The position numbers and the translations under genes were made by a program. 64,000 nucleotides of DNA from Cytophagaceae bacterium (GTDB taxonomy: Bacteria; Bacteroidota; Bacteroidia; Cytophagales; UBA9547): the NCBI GenBank assembly GCA_027488865.1, contig JAIYAU010000046.1, positions 62,001-126,000 of the forward strand, given 5' to 3'. Positions 26,849 to 38,551 of the stretch are shown in pieces; position 1 is the stretch's first letter; each line of letters opens with the position of its first letter. Under the pieces are notes generated by a model. It was not told the DNA's origin, searched no databases, and was given only the letters and a program-made list of their open reading frames with translations.

Positions 26849-29800
26849 ATGAATAACCACCCGATATACAAAGCTTTACAAGAAAGAATCCTCATTCTTG
26901 ATGGTGCCATGGGCACGATGATACAACGGTATCAACTGACGGATGCTGATTACCGCGGCGAACGCTTCAAGGATTTTCCCAAAGAATTGAAAGGCAACAA
27001 TGACCTTCTTTCCCTCACTCGTCCTGATGTGATCTTGGCGATACATAAAGAATATTTGCAGGCTGGGGCTGATATCATTGAAACAAACACCTTCTCAGGA
27101 ACTACAGTTGCAATGGAAGATTACCACATGGGCTTCTTGGTACATGAGTTGAACTACGAATCAGCCAAATTGGCCAAACAAGCGGCGCAGGAATATACTG
27201 CCAAAGACCCTTCCAAACCGCGTTTTGTGGCTGGCTCAATGGGGCCTACCACTAAGCTTACTTCACTTTCCCCAGATGTAAATAGTCCTGGCTATCGTGC
27301 CATTACATTTGACCAACTGGTAGTGGCATTTTCAGAGCAGATCAGAGGATTGATAGAAGGTGGAGTAGATTTACTGCTATTTGAAACCATCACCGACACC
27401 CTTAATGCAAAGGCAGGTTTATTTGCAGCCGACGCCATCATTAACGAATACAAAGCTAAAGACCCTAGCTTTGAAATGCCATTGATGATTTCAGGCACCA
27501 TTACCGATCAATCAGGCCGTATTTTGACTGGACAAACAGCAGAAGCATTTTATAATTCCATTTCCCACATCCCGTTGCTTTCAGTTGGCTTTAACTGTGC
27601 CTTAGGTGCAAGGGCCATGAAACCTTATGTAGCAGAATTGTCACGCATAGCAGATTGTTTTGTAAGTGTGTATCCCAATGCAGGCTTGCCCAACGAAATG
27701 GGACAATACGATGAGTCTCCTTCGTTTATGGGGGAGCAGGTGGAAGAGTTTGTGAAAGAGGGATACATCAATATCTTAGGAGGCTGTTGCGGCACTACTC
27801 CTGCGCACATCAAGCAATTTGCTGATATTGCCCAGAAATACCCTCCAAGAAAACGCAGCACAGTAGAACCCATGCTTCGTTTGAGTGGATTGGAACCAAT
27901 GACCCTGACCAAAGAACTGGGATTTGTAAATGTGGGTGAAAGAACCAACGTTACAGGATCTGCTAAATTCTTAAAACTAATCAAAGAAGAGAAGTATGAG
28001 GAGGCATTGGCCATCGCACAAGATCAAGTAAGTGGTGGCGCAAATGTGATTGATATCAACATGGATGAAGGGATGCTAGATGGTGCGAAGAGCATGACCA
28101 CATTTCTTAATTTAATAGCCTCAGAACCAGATATTTCTAAAGTACCTGTGATGATCGACTCCTCCAAGTGGGAGATTATTGAGGCAGGATTAAAATGTGT
28201 TCAAGGCAAATCCATAGTGAACTCCATTTCATTAAAAGTGGGAGAAGAAGAGTTTATTCGTCAAGCGAAGTTGGTAAGAAGCTACGGAGCGGCTGTTATC
28301 ATCATGGCATTTGATGAATTAGGCCAGGCAGACACTACGGAGCGAAGAATAGAAATTGCTAAAAGGAGTTATGATGTGCTTGTCAACAAGGTGAATTTTC
28401 CACCCCAGGACATCATTTTTGACTTGAATATTTTCCCTGTAGCTACTGGTATTGAAGAACATAAAATAAATGCGGTTTCATTTTTTGAAGCTACCAAATG
28501 GGTGCGTGAAAATTTACCTTTCGCCCACGTGAGTGGTGGGGTATCCAATGTATCTTTTTCATTTAGAGGCAATAACAGAATGCGCGAAGCCATTCATTCA
28601 GCCTTTTTATATCACGGTCGCAAAGCTGGCTTGGACATGGGGATAGTGAATCCTACCATGTTGGAGATTTATGACGATATTCCTAAAGACTTGCTCGAAG
28701 CCGTAGAGGATGTCTTGTTAAATAGAAGGGATGATGCCACTGAACGCTTGCTGGATATTGCAGAATCACTCAAAGGAAAAAGTAAAGAAGCAGAGAAAAA
28801 TGATCAGGAATGGCGCTCCCAACCTGTGGAAAAGCGATTGGAACATGCCTTGGTAAAAGGGATCATTGAGTTCATTGATGAAGATGTAGAGGAAGCCCGC
28901 ATAAAATACGAATCGCCGTTGAAAGTGATCGAAGGTCCGTTGATGGACGGGATGAATGTGGTGGGTGACTTGTTTGGCGCCGGAAAGATGTTTCTACCAC
29001 AAGTTGTAAAGTCGGCTAGAGTGATGAAGAAGGGGGTGGCTAATTTGCTCCCATATTTAGAAGAGGAGAAAAGATTGTCAGGAAATACCGCCAAAAACTC
29101 TGGTAAAATACTAATGGCCACCGTAAAGGGCGACGTGCATGACATCGGAAAAAATATTGTTGGGGTTGTATTGGCATGTAACAATTTTGAAATTATTGAT
29201 ATTGGCGTGATGGTATCTTGTGAAAAGATTCTGGAAACTGCCATTAAAGAAAATGTGGACATTATAGGATTAAGTGGCCTCATCACACCATCGTTGGATG
29301 AAATGGTATATGTAGCTAAAGAAATGGAAAAAGCTGGCATGAAAATTCCGTTATTGATAGGCGGGGCAACCACATCTAGGGTACATACTGCTGTTAAAAT
29401 TGACCCAAACTACAGTGGACCTGTGGTTTATGTACTGGATGCATCAAAGTCTGTGCCTGTCGCTTCTGCACTACTTAGCAAAGATTCCAAAGAACAATAT
29501 TTTAAGGATGTAAAAGCAGAATATGCTCAGTTTAGAGAAGAATACGCCAATCGCCAAAAAGAAAAAAATCTTATAAGTATTGTTGATGCGCGTAAAAACA
29601 AATTTAATATTGACTGGGAAAATACAAAAATCACCAAACCTACTTTCTTAGGCACTAAGGTATTTGAAGACTATGATTTAAATGAAATAGCAAAATATAT
29701 CGATTGGACACCATTTTTTCAAACTTGGGATTTACATGGCAAGTATCCACGAATATTGACTGATGAAGTTGTAGGCAAAGAGGCCACTGAACTATTTGCA

Positions 29801-30565
29801 AATGCTCAAACCATGTTAAATACAATTTTAAAAGAAAAATGGTTAACTGCAAAAGGAGTAATTGGCTTTTGGCCAGCCAATACTATCAACTATGACGATG
29901 TCGTTATCTTTGACTTTGATGATAATAATGTTGAAAATAGAAATAAAACAATTTCAACTTTTTATAATTTGCGTCAGCAAGGTCAGAAAGGTACAAATAT
30001 TCCTAACATTAACCTTTCTGACTTTATTGCACCGGCAGAAACAGGTATCAGAGACTATATAGGTGGTTTTGCTGTTACGATTTTTGGAGCTGATTCTAAG
30101 GCTAAAGAATTTGAAAACGACCACGACGACTATAATAGCATCATGATTAAAGCTCTAGCTGATAGATTTGCTGAAGCCTTTGCTGAACTACTTCATGAAC
30201 GTACACGAAAAGAGTATTGGGGGTATGCATCAACAGAAAACTTGACTTCAGATAATTTGATAGCAGAAGAATATGAAGGAATTCGTCCGGCACCAGGATA
30301 TCCTGCGTGCCCAGACCATACTTTAAAAGTGGAACTGTTTAAATTACTGGATGCTACCAACAAGATCAACTTACAATTAACTGAAAGTTTAGCTATGTAT
30401 CCCGCATCTGCAGTAAGTGGTATGTATTATGCACATCCACAAGCCAAATATTTTGGGCTTGGCAAAATAGCTAAAGATCAGGTGGAGGACTATTGCCAAA
30501 GAAAGGGTATTGAATTGAGTTTGGCGGAAAAATGGCTACGACCAGCTTTGGGTTATGATTCGTAG
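26849..30565 (+). CDS. metH: cobalamin-dependent methionine synthase
   Basis: A 1238-aa four-module enzyme that transfers methyl from methyl-THF to homocysteine through B12. Homocysteine domain (1-330, zinc Cys pair in [10 protein letters not shown]), pterin domain (about 350-620, [16 protein letters not shown]), B12 cap and binding domain (about 650-880, DVHDIGKNI with the Co-binding His near 763), and SAM-activation domain (about 910-1238, [15 protein letters not shown]). The ATG at 26849 is preferred to an upstream in-frame TTG at 26813. Base composition drops from about 41-52% G+C in samples up to 29520 to about 31-40% after it, near the junction with the activation domain. Confidence 0.96.
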   Translation: MNNHPIYKALQERILILDGAMGTMIQRYQLTDADYRGERFKDFPKELKGNNDLLSLTRPDVILAIHKEYLQAGADIIETNTFSGTTVAMEDYHMGFLVHELNYESAKLAKQAAQEYTAKDPSKPRFVAGSMGPTTKLTSLSPDVNSPGYRAITFDQLVVAFSEQIRGLIEGGVDLLLFETITDTLNAKAGLFAADAIINEYKAKDPSFEMPLMISGTITDQSGRILTGQTAEAFYNSISHIPLLSVGFNCALGARAMKPYVAELSRIADCFVSVYPNAGLPNEMGQYDESPSFMGEQVEEFVKEGYINILGGCCGTTPAHIKQFADIAQKYPPRKRSTVEPMLRLSGLEPMTLTKELGFVNVGERTNVTGSAKFLKLIKEEKYEEALAIAQDQVSGGANVIDINMDEGMLDGAKSMTTFLNLIASEPDISKVPVMIDSSKWEIIEAGLKCVQGKSIVNSISLKVGEEEFIRQAKLVRSYGAAVIIMAFDELGQADTTERRIEIAKRSYDVLVNKVNFPPQDIIFDLNIFPVATGIEEHKINAVSFFEATKWVRENLPFAHVSGGVSNVSFSFRGNNRMREAIHSAFLYHGRKAGLDMGIVNPTMLEIYDDIPKDLLEAVEDVLLNRRDDATERLLDIAESLKGKSKEAEKNDQEWRSQPVEKRLEHALVKGIIEFIDEDVEEARIKYESPLKVIEGPLMDGMNVVGDLFGAGKMFLPQVVKSARVMKKGVANLLPYLEEEKRLSGNTAKNSGKILMATVKGDVHDIGKNIVGVVLACNNFEIIDIGVMVSCEKILETAIKENVDIIGLSGLITPSLDEMVYVAKEMEKAGMKIPLLIGGATTSRVHTAVKIDPNYSGPVVYVLDASKSVPVASALLSKDSKEQYFKDVKAEYAQFREEYANRQKEKNLISIVDARKNKFNIDWENTKITKPTFLGTKVFEDYDLNEIAKYIDWTPFFQTWDLHGKYPRILTDEVVGKEATELFANAQTMLNTILKEKWLTAKGVIGFWPANTINYDDVVIFDFDDNNVENRNKTISTFYNLRQQGQKGTNIPNINLSDFIAPAETGIRDYIGGFAVTIFGADSKAKEFENDHDDYNSIMIKALADRFAEAFAELLHERTRKEYWGYASTENLTSDNLIAEEYEGIRPAPGYPACPDHTLKVELFKLLDATNKINLQLTESLAMYPASAVSGMYYAHPQAKYFGLGKIAKDQVEDYCQRKGIELSLAEKWLRPALGYDS

Positions 30566-30654
30566 CATAAAAAGGTTAAAATTAGATTGTTTCAGAATTA
30601 ATCTTTTAAAGTTTAGTTTATAAAACTTGCAGAAATTATATTATCAATTTTAGA

Positions 30655-30694
30655 TTGAAAATTATCCTATTTCAAAAGTATTTTTGATACTTTT
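30655..30694 (+). promoter_or_regulatory. promoter and overlapping inverted repeat before the DUF3467 gene
   Basis: TTG (30655-30657) and a perfect TATTTTTG (30679-30686). The inverted repeat AAAAGTAT (30674-30681) / ATACTTTT (30687-30694) with a 5-nt loop covers the -7 element, as a repressor site would. Confidence 0.45.
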
Positions 30695-30731
30695 ACTTAG
30701 CGTAATCAAATAAAGAATAACATCTAAACAA

Positions 30732-31055
30732 ATGGCTGAAAAAAAGAATCAAAATACTGAAGATCAAATAAATATAGAACTTAGTGAAGAAATGGCAGAA
30801 GGGCAATATGCTAACCTTGCCATGATAGCACATTCAAATAGTGAGTTTGTGATAGACTTTATTAGATTAATGCCTGGAGTCCCCAAAGCCAAGGTAAAAT
30901 CGAGAATTGTAATCACTCCTGAACATGCAAAACGTTTGTTGTTCGCCTTAAAAGAAAATATTGCCAAGTACGAGGATAGTTTTGGTGAAATTAAATCAGT
31001 TGCAGAAATGCCAGTATTCCCATTAAACTTTGGAGGAACTATGGGTGAAGCCTGA
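30732..31055 (+). CDS. DUF3467 family protein
   Basis: A 107-aa cytosolic protein matching DUF3467, widespread in Bacteroidota and without known function. It begins with a charged leader, then EEMAEGQYANLAMIAHSNSEFVIDFIRLMPGVPKAKVKSRIVITPEHAKRL split over two recognisable blocks (residues about 18-68) that read as beta strands and a helix. Length is typical. It is a single-gene unit with its own promoter and a stem-loop after it. It follows metH in the same direction but the 166-nt gap with a promoter argues for separate transcription. Confidence 0.85.
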   Translation: MAEKKNQNTEDQINIELSEEMAEGQYANLAMIAHSNSEFVIDFIRLMPGVPKAKVKSRIVITPEHAKRLLFALKENIAKYEDSFGEIKSVAEMPVFPLNFGGTMGEA

Positions 31056-31110
31056 TTAATTTGGTTAGTTTAATTAAACTAATTTATATAGTTGCTTATC
31101 ATCGTGAGAT

Positions 31111-31160
31111 AAAACCCTCTATACTTTTAAAGCCTTAAAGGAGAAAATATGGAGGGTTTT
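31111..31160. terminator. stem-loop between convergent DUF3467 and rhlE-like genes
   Basis: AAAACCCTC (31111-31119) pairs perfectly with GAGGGTTTT (31152-31160), nine base pairs closing a 32-nt loop that itself contains short self-complementary stretches. It can serve both strands because the arms end in A and T runs. Confidence 0.6.
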
Positions 31161-31224
31161 AATACAAACAGCGTTAAAACACTTAAAAATAATTCAACAA
31201 TTTTTAAATGTTTGAGGCAACCAG

Positions 31225-32436
31225 TTAGTTACTTTTTTTATTAATATTTTTTCTGAATCTATTTTTAAAAGTTGAACCTAAGTTTACCTCTGGGTCATAA
31301 GAAATCATATCACCTTGGCTATCGGGAACAGGTATTTTAGGTATTTCTTTACCTATCAACGATTCGATACGTTTAAATTTTTGCTGGTCTTTTAAATTAA
31401 TAAATGTAATGGCTGTTCCTTTGGTAGCTGCACGGGCTGTTCTACCAATTCTATGAATATAATCTTCAGGGTCAGGAGGTGCATCAAAATTAATTACCAA
31501 ACTAATACCTTCCACATCTATTCCTCTTGATAAAATATCAGTACCAATTATCACCTGTAAACGTTTGGCCTTAAAGTCACGCATAATCGACTCTCTTTCT
31601 GGTTGTTCAAGATCAGAGTGAAAGGCTTTCGAGGCTATGTTAATGGCTTGAAGTTCACTATCGAGCTTTTTTACATTTTCTTTTGTGGACGCAAAAATTA
31701 TAACACTACTAAAATTACCCTTTTCTAATAACAATTGAACCAAACCTACTTTTTGCGCATCTTTCACCAAATAAGCAAGTTGTAAAATTCCTTCTGCCGG
31801 TTTAGAAATAGCTATACTTATTTCTTCAGGATTTTTTAAAATCTTATTGGCTAGTGTTCTGATTTTTGGAGGCATGGTTGCAGAAAACAACAAAGTTTGT
31901 CGTTGAATTGGCAAATAACTGATTATTTTTATGATGTCATCAAAAAAACCCATATCGAGCATTCTATCTGCCTCATCCAAAATTAAGTGCTGAACTTGTG
32001 AGAGATCCATATCCCCTGCTTGTAGTTGAGCAATTAATCTGCCAGGCGTAGCAATTACTATATCAGCTCCCTCTTTTAACGCTTTCTTTTGTTGGTCCCA
32101 TGTGCTGCCGTCACCACCTCCATAAATTGCAATAGAACTTGCAGAAATAAAATACGAAAAACCTTCTACCTGTTGGTCTATTTGCAACGCCAATTCCCGT
32201 GTAGGAGCTATAATTAATGTATTTAAATTTCTATTTTCTGTTTCGGCAATCTTATTAAGAATAGGCAACACATATGCGGCAGTTTTACCGGTGCCTGTTT
32301 GTGCACAAGCTATTAAATCTTTATTGGCCAATATAAGTGGAATAGCTTGTAATTGAATCGGAGTAGGTTTGGAAAAACCCATTGCATCAAGGCCATTGAG
32401 CAACTGTTGGTTTAAATTAAAATCCTTAAAAGTCAA
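31225..32436 (-). CDS. DEAD-box RNA helicase, RhlE-like
   Basis: A 403-aa helicase core without long extension. Motifs in order: Q motif FSKPTPIQ, Walker A AQTGTGKTAAY, PTRELALQ, TPGRL, DEAD, SATMP, and HRIGRTARAA. The short basic tail (FRKNINKKSN) is like RhlE-type enzymes of ribosome assembly. The start is TTG (32434-32436): an in-frame stop lies just upstream and the next ATG would remove the conserved FKDFNLN opening. Second DEAD-box gene in the window, without a structured leader. Confidence 0.9.
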   Translation of the reverse strand: MTFKDFNLNQQLLNGLDAMGFSKPTPIQLQAIPLILANKDLIACAQTGTGKTAAYVLPILNKIAETENRNLNTLIIAPTRELALQIDQQVEGFSYFISASSIAIYGGGDGSTWDQQKKALKEGADIVIATPGRLIAQLQAGDMDLSQVQHLILDEADRMLDMGFFDDIIKIISYLPIQRQTLLFSATMPPKIRTLANKILKNPEEISIAISKPAEGILQLAYLVKDAQKVGLVQLLLEKGNFSSVIIFASTKENVKKLDSELQAINIASKAFHSDLEQPERESIMRDFKAKRLQVIIGTDILSRGIDVEGISLVINFDAPPDPEDYIHRIGRTARAATKGTAITFINLKDQQKFKRIESLIGKEIPKIPVPDSQGDMISYDPEVNLGSTFKNRFRKNINKKSN

Positions 32437-32705
32437 AGTAAAGCGAAATTAGGTGAATAAACCAGTAAGAAAGACGACCATATTAAAAGTCAATAACTAT
32501 AGCCTTAAGAAACAAGATTGTCCTATAAAAGTTATGTAAAATTACCCTTAAATATTATCAAAGTCAATAAGTTTATTTTAAATATTTAGATTTAACTCAT
32601 TGTATAAGCACAATTTGCAAATTACCTTTCCAAGTCATGGAAATGTTAATAAAGAATAATTTTTCGGTTCTATAATATTATCCATTTTTTAGTATTTTGC
32701 ACCTC

Positions 32706-33482
32706 ATGGCAAATTCCAAGAAAAAAGGAACTTCCTTTTTGGTAATTCTATTCAGACTTTTTCTATTAATAATGAGTCCTGTTATAATTTATATCGGGTA
32801 TTACATTTATAGGGAATTCAATGTTGGATTTATTCATTATAGAGAATTTGGGATTAGAATTCCAAAAGGCTACACCATACATGGGGTAGATATTTCACAT
32901 CACAATGGCGTGGTAAATTGGTCAGCTTTGTCTTCAATGAAAGTAGATAAAATTCAAATGGATTTTGGATTTATCAAAGCTACTGAAGGAAAAAGGATGA
33001 TAGATAGTAAATTTTATCAAAATTGGCTTAGAGCCCATCAATCAGGTATAATTTGCGGAGCATATCACTATTTTCGCCCAGAAATTAGTGCACAAAAACA
33101 GGCTGATCATTATATAAGAGTTGTTAATCTTAAAAGTGGTGATTTGCCTCCTGTTCTTGACGTTGAAGAAACCAATGGACAATCTGTAGCTGCAATACAA
33201 AAAGGAGTTAAAGAATGGCTTGATATTGTAGAAAGGCACTATGGTGTAACTCCAATATTATATACTGGTGCAGTGTTTTATAAAAATTATTTAGGAAAAA
33301 AATTTGATAAATACCCACTTTGGGTGGCTCACTATCACTCTGGAAACAAACCAAGAATTGGTAGAAAATGGCATTTTTGGCAACATAGTGAAAATGGAAA
33401 TGTGAATGGCGTAAAACATGCCGTAGATTTTAATGTTTTTAATGGTACAAAACAAGATTTTGATAAACTACTAAAAGAATGA
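32706..33482 (+). CDS. glycoside hydrolase family 25 (lysozyme-like) protein
   Basis: A 258-aa cell-wall muramidase of GH25. An N-terminal membrane anchor (residues about 10-34) follows a basic leader. The catalytic domain has HGVDISHHNGVVNW with the first acidic residue, FGFIKATEG, GAYHYFRPEISAQKQADHYI, LPPVLDVEET with the second acid pair, and PLWVAHYH. I choose the ATG at 32706 over an upstream TTG. Its last codon overlaps the next start in ATGA, so translation of the two is coupled. Confidence 0.9.
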   Translation: MANSKKKGTSFLVILFRLFLLIMSPVIIYIGYYIYREFNVGFIHYREFGIRIPKGYTIHGVDISHHNGVVNWSALSSMKVDKIQMDFGFIKATEGKRMIDSKFYQNWLRAHQSGIICGAYHYFRPEISAQKQADHYIRVVNLKSGDLPPVLDVEETNGQSVAAIQKGVKEWLDIVERHYGVTPILYTGAVFYKNYLGKKFDKYPLWVAHYHSGNKPRIGRKWHFWQHSENGNVNGVKHAVDFNVFNGTKQDFDKLLKE

Positions 33483-33805
33483 CACTGCAAGAAGCACAGG
33501 ACAAAGTGGATAATTGGATAAAACTTTATGGCGTGAGATATTTTAGCGAACTCACCAATATGGCCATCCTCACAGAAGAGGTGGGTGAAGTAGCAAGGAT
33601 AATCGCTAGAAAATATGGTGATCAATCTTTTAAAGAATCTGACAAACAAATTGAACTTTCAGACGAGTTAGCCGATGTACTTTTTGTGTTGATTTGTTTG
33701 GCAAATCAAACAGGCATTAACCTAACTGAGGCTCTTGCAAAAAATTTAGATAAAAAAACCAAAAGAGATCAATTTCGACACATCAATAATGAAAAACTCA
33801 AATAA
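33479..33805 (+). CDS. MazG-like nucleotide pyrophosphohydrolase (single domain)
   Basis: A 108-aa all-alpha protein of the MazG/dUTPase-like superfamily. The metal-binding helices LTEEVGEVARIIARKYGD and ELSDELADVLFVLICLANQTG carry the ExxE and ExxD acidic pairs of active enzymes. It probably removes a non-canonical or excess NTP. The start overlaps the lysozyme stop by 4 nt, an odd functional pairing for which I have no explanation. It is distinct from the two-domain MazG at 5.0 kb. Confidence 0.85.
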   Translation: MTLQEAQDKVDNWIKLYGVRYFSELTNMAILTEEVGEVARIIARKYGDQSFKESDKQIELSDELADVLFVLICLANQTGINLTEALAKNLDKKTKRDQFRHINNEKLK

Positions 33806-33897
33806 ATTCAATTGTTTTTGATTTAATCAATATGCAACAATTCACTAAGTTCGTTTAGAATGGTTAAAGAAAATTCCTTATTTGGGGTAAAACAAAA

Positions 33898-33925
33898 AAG
33901 GGCTTAATTATTACATTAAGCCCTT
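33898..33925 (-). terminator. intrinsic terminator of the thiS-thiC operon
   Basis: AAGGGCTTAAT (33898-33908) and ATTAAGCCCTT (33915-33925) form an 11-bp stem with a 6-nt loop. On the minus strand it is followed by a run of T, as a rho-independent terminator needs. It lies 23 nt after the thiC stop. Confidence 0.85.
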
Positions 33926-33947
33926 GACCCTTAACAAATAAAATACA

Positions 33948-35855
<1,908 letters not shown>

Positions 35856-35859
35856 TTAA

Positions 35860-36066
35860 CTATCCCCCTTGGGTAGCCCTTATCACGGTTATATGATCAT
35901 TATCATTTAATAGATACGATTGCCAATTTGCCTTTGCAACTACTTCATTATTAACCGCAACAGCAATGCCCCTTGATTGATCCAAAGAAACTTCTTTCAG
36001 AATATCAATAAGGCAAGCATCTAAATGTATAGAATGAGAAATCCCATTGATATATATCACAGCCAT
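35860..36066 (-). CDS. thiS: sulfur carrier protein ThiS
   Basis: A 68-aa ubiquitin-fold sulfur carrier for the thiazole half of thiamine. It ends in QGG, whose terminal Gly is adenylated and thiocarboxylated. The start at 36066 gives MAVIYINGIS, the normal beginning; a longer frame to 36147 would run into the riboswitch and is rejected. It lies 25 nt before thiC. No thiE, thiG or thiH follow: the thiC terminator comes directly afterwards, so those genes must lie elsewhere. Confidence 0.92.
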   Translation of the reverse strand: MAVIYINGISHSIHLDACLIDILKEVSLDQSRGIAVAVNNEVVAKANWQSYLLNDNDHITVIRATQGG

Positions 36067-36146
36067 TTTTAAAATGCTAACAATTAAAATTTGCTTACTC
36101 GGGGAGGATTTACACCTAAGAACGAGGTATAAATTAACATCGGGCA

Positions 36147-36229
36147 CTTATTCCCTTCGTAGGTATTATCCTAATCAGGTTCAAAGGGTATCATCTCAGT
36201 TCTTAAAAAATAAGAACACCCCTATAAGC
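36147..36229 (-). promoter_or_regulatory. TPP (THI-box) riboswitch
   Basis: Read on the minus strand: an AGGGGTG 5' strand, CTGAGATGATACCC, TTTGAACCTGAT, AGGATAATACCTACG and GAAGGGAATAAG, all hallmark THI-box pieces. CTTAT (near 36228) closes P1 with ATAAG (near 36147). It controls thiS-thiC in response to thiamine pyrophosphate. Confidence 0.95.
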
Positions 36230-36233
36230 AATA

Positions 36234-36264
36234 CAAAAATAGTACTAATACTTAATAAAACAAA
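36234..36264 (-). promoter_or_regulatory. promoter of the TPP riboswitch-thiSC transcript
   Basis: On the minus strand TTTG (36261-36264), exactly 19 nt, then TATTTTTG (36234-36241): a full match to the Bacteroidota consensus, placed right before riboswitch P1. Confidence 0.75.
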
Positions 36265-36351
36265 GTATTTTACACTTGAGTATAGTTATTATCGATTTAC
36301 ATTCTTTACTATAATTTACAAAATGCAAATTATAGTAATACCATTGACCAA

Positions 36352-37935
36352 TTAAAACGGTGGTTCTTCGCTATTTTGATCGGTTATCTCTGGAGATTGG
36401 TTCAATTTGCTACCAATGGTCATTGTACTATTTGACTCAAAAGCAGCAATACCATTCACATCAGGAAATGCATTTATACCTGTTTGAGCCATTCCGGCCG
36501 AAGCAAATCCTGAATCATCTAAATCAGCAAATTTTGTATATTTGCCAATAAACCTTAACCAAACACTATCTAAAGACCCGTTACGATGTTTGGCAATTAT
36601 TACCTCGCCCATACCCGTAACTGGATTCCCAGATTCATCTTGAGTAATTTGATAATATTCAGGACGGTATAAAAACATTACCATGTCGGCATCTTGTTCA
36701 ATGGCACCAGATTCTCTTAGGTCTGACAACATTGGTCGCTTATCTCCTCCACGGGTTTCTACAGAACGACTTAATTGAGAAAGTGCAATTACAGGTACTT
36801 TTAATTCTTTAGCAATCTGTTTAAGCGCTCTTGAAATAGAGGCAATCTCTTGTTCTCTATTTCCCATTGCCTGTTTATTACCTTTGTCACCGCTCATGAG
36901 TTGTAAATAATCTATTACAACCAATTGGATATCATGTTGCGCTTTAAGCCTTCGACATTTTGCTCGCAGTTCAAGAATGGACAATGCCGGCGTATCGTCT
37001 ATAAAAATGGGTGCTTCATTTAAACTACGTATTCGATGATGTAGCTGTTGCCATTCATAATCGGCCAAATTACCCTTTTTCAATTTTTCACTTTCTAGCT
37101 CTGCCTCGGCTGAAATCAATCTATTAACAAGCTGAACAGCTGACATTTCCAAGGAGAATATAGCAACTGGCTTTTTATGAACTACCGCAGCATTTCTCAT
37201 TGCTGACACCACAAAGGCCGTTTTACCCATACCAGGCCTAGCAGCAATTATTATCAAATCACTTGGTTGCCATCCTGAGGTTAACCTATCTAAACCTGTA
37301 AAACCGCTTGGTACACCAGTAAGTCCATCTTTATGATTTCTTCTTGCTTCCAGTTCCTCTATGGCTTGTCGCATGATATCACGCATTCCAGCATAGTTTT
37401 TTCTGATATTGGATTCAGAAACCTCAAAAAGCCTTTGTTGGGTTCTATCTAACAAGTCAAACACATCCGTGGTATCCTCAAAAGCATTTTTTTCTACCTC
37501 AGAGGCAATACTTATCATCTCTCGTTTAATGGCATATTCAGAAACAATTCTTGCATGATATTCAATGTTAGCAGCTGAATTTACCTTGTTTGTAAGCTCA
37601 ACTATATAAAAAGCCCCCCCAATTAATTCCAACTCGCCAGTTGATCTAAGTTGGTTAGTAACTGTTAGTAAATCAATAGGTTCTCCTTTAGAAAATAAGG
37701 ATAAAATTGCACCATAAATCCTTACATTTCGGTCATCATAAAAACTTTCTGGTTTTAAAATATCAACTATATCCGTAAGTGCATCTTTTTCAATCATCAA
37801 GGCGCCCAATACAGCTTCTTCAAGATCCCTTGCTTGAGGCGGTATTTTACCCAAACCCATTGTGGCATCAAGTGCTGTACGCTTGCGGTTTTTAATAAGG
37901 GATTCGTTTCCTGAGGAAGTTTTGATAGTTGCCAA
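36352..37935 (-). CDS. dnaB: replicative DNA helicase DnaB
   Basis: A 527-aa hexameric replication fork helicase. The N-terminal domain (about 30-135, PPQARDLEEAVLGALM) precedes a linker and the RecA-type motor with Walker A ARPGMGKTAF near residue 225, Walker B VVIDYLQLM, ALSQLSRSVE and the DLRESGAIEQDADMV arginine-finger region. No intein. Start is TTG (37933-37935): an in-frame stop lies directly upstream and the next ATG would drop 25 residues. The poorly conserved Q/S-rich C-terminal tail is normal. Confidence 0.95.
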   Translation of the reverse strand: MATIKTSSGNESLIKNRKRTALDATMGLGKIPPQARDLEEAVLGALMIEKDALTDIVDILKPESFYDDRNVRIYGAILSLFSKGEPIDLLTVTNQLRSTGELELIGGAFYIVELTNKVNSAANIEYHARIVSEYAIKREMISIASEVEKNAFEDTTDVFDLLDRTQQRLFEVSESNIRKNYAGMRDIMRQAIEELEARRNHKDGLTGVPSGFTGLDRLTSGWQPSDLIIIAARPGMGKTAFVVSAMRNAAVVHKKPVAIFSLEMSAVQLVNRLISAEAELESEKLKKGNLADYEWQQLHHRIRSLNEAPIFIDDTPALSILELRAKCRRLKAQHDIQLVVIDYLQLMSGDKGNKQAMGNREQEIASISRALKQIAKELKVPVIALSQLSRSVETRGGDKRPMLSDLRESGAIEQDADMVMFLYRPEYYQITQDESGNPVTGMGEVIIAKHRNGSLDSVWLRFIGKYTKFADLDDSGFASAGMAQTGINAFPDVNGIAAFESNSTMTIGSKLNQSPEITDQNSEEPPF

Positions 37936-38551
37936 TTAAATTTTAAGGTTATTACTTCTAATTGTGATACGTAGATCAACAAAAATCTATTGTGGTGCTA
38001 CAAAATTAATTAATAGAATTGACGTATTAATAACATGTTGTTAACAAGGTTATTAACATTTAAGCTAGAATTAAGCTAACCCCTAGCCTATCAATACAAT
38101 ATGAATAATTTAAATACCCGATACTAAATTCACATTTATTTATTGCTGTCGTAAACTACAAAATTTTTAGTCTAATTTAGACTTTTGCTGATATTAGCTT
38201 GGTAGGTGGTTCAACTTTCATTCCTTATTGGCTATTGAAATTTTGCCATCAATTCTTGTCTGTTATAATTCTATTCTAAACTAGGGAATCAAATTTCATT
38301 CATTAATCTAATTTATACTTGGAAACTTGTGTTTAATTTTCAATGGACGTGCAAAAACACCTGAAAGTATTGCTACTTTGGATTGGTTTTTATCGATAGC
38401 AGACTATAAATATGTAAATTTAAAACACGCAAAAATACCTTATCTTAGTATTAATTGTGTAGTTTATTAAGCAATTCTCACAATTTTTAAATTGACCTAA
38501 TTTTAAAAACAAGTCATTTTTAATATTTTTGTATTCGAAAAATAAAATTTC
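37936..38551. other. long gene-free divergent region between dnaB and yebC
   Basis: 616 nt, the largest gap in the window. It holds a 10-bp palindrome TTGTTAACAA (38038-38047), two copies of TTAAGCTA shortly after, and the yebC promoter at its end. No RNA gene, dnaA-box cluster or coding remnant longer than about 20 codons was recognised. Confidence 0.5.
38524..38531 (+). promoter_or_regulatory. -7 promoter element of yebC
   Basis: TATTTTTG matches TAnnTTTG fully; a TTTT stands 19 nt upstream (38501-38504) at the -33 position. The ATG follows 20 nt later. Confidence 0.45.

Noticed and set aside
28804-29373. 189-aa open frame antisense to metH
   Set aside because: A by-product of the sense codon usage in the higher-GC part of metH; no plausible protein features.
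36067-36147. Longer N-terminus for ThiS
   Set aside because: It would reach the TPP riboswitch and add residues foreign to the ThiS family; MAVIYINGIS is the proper start.
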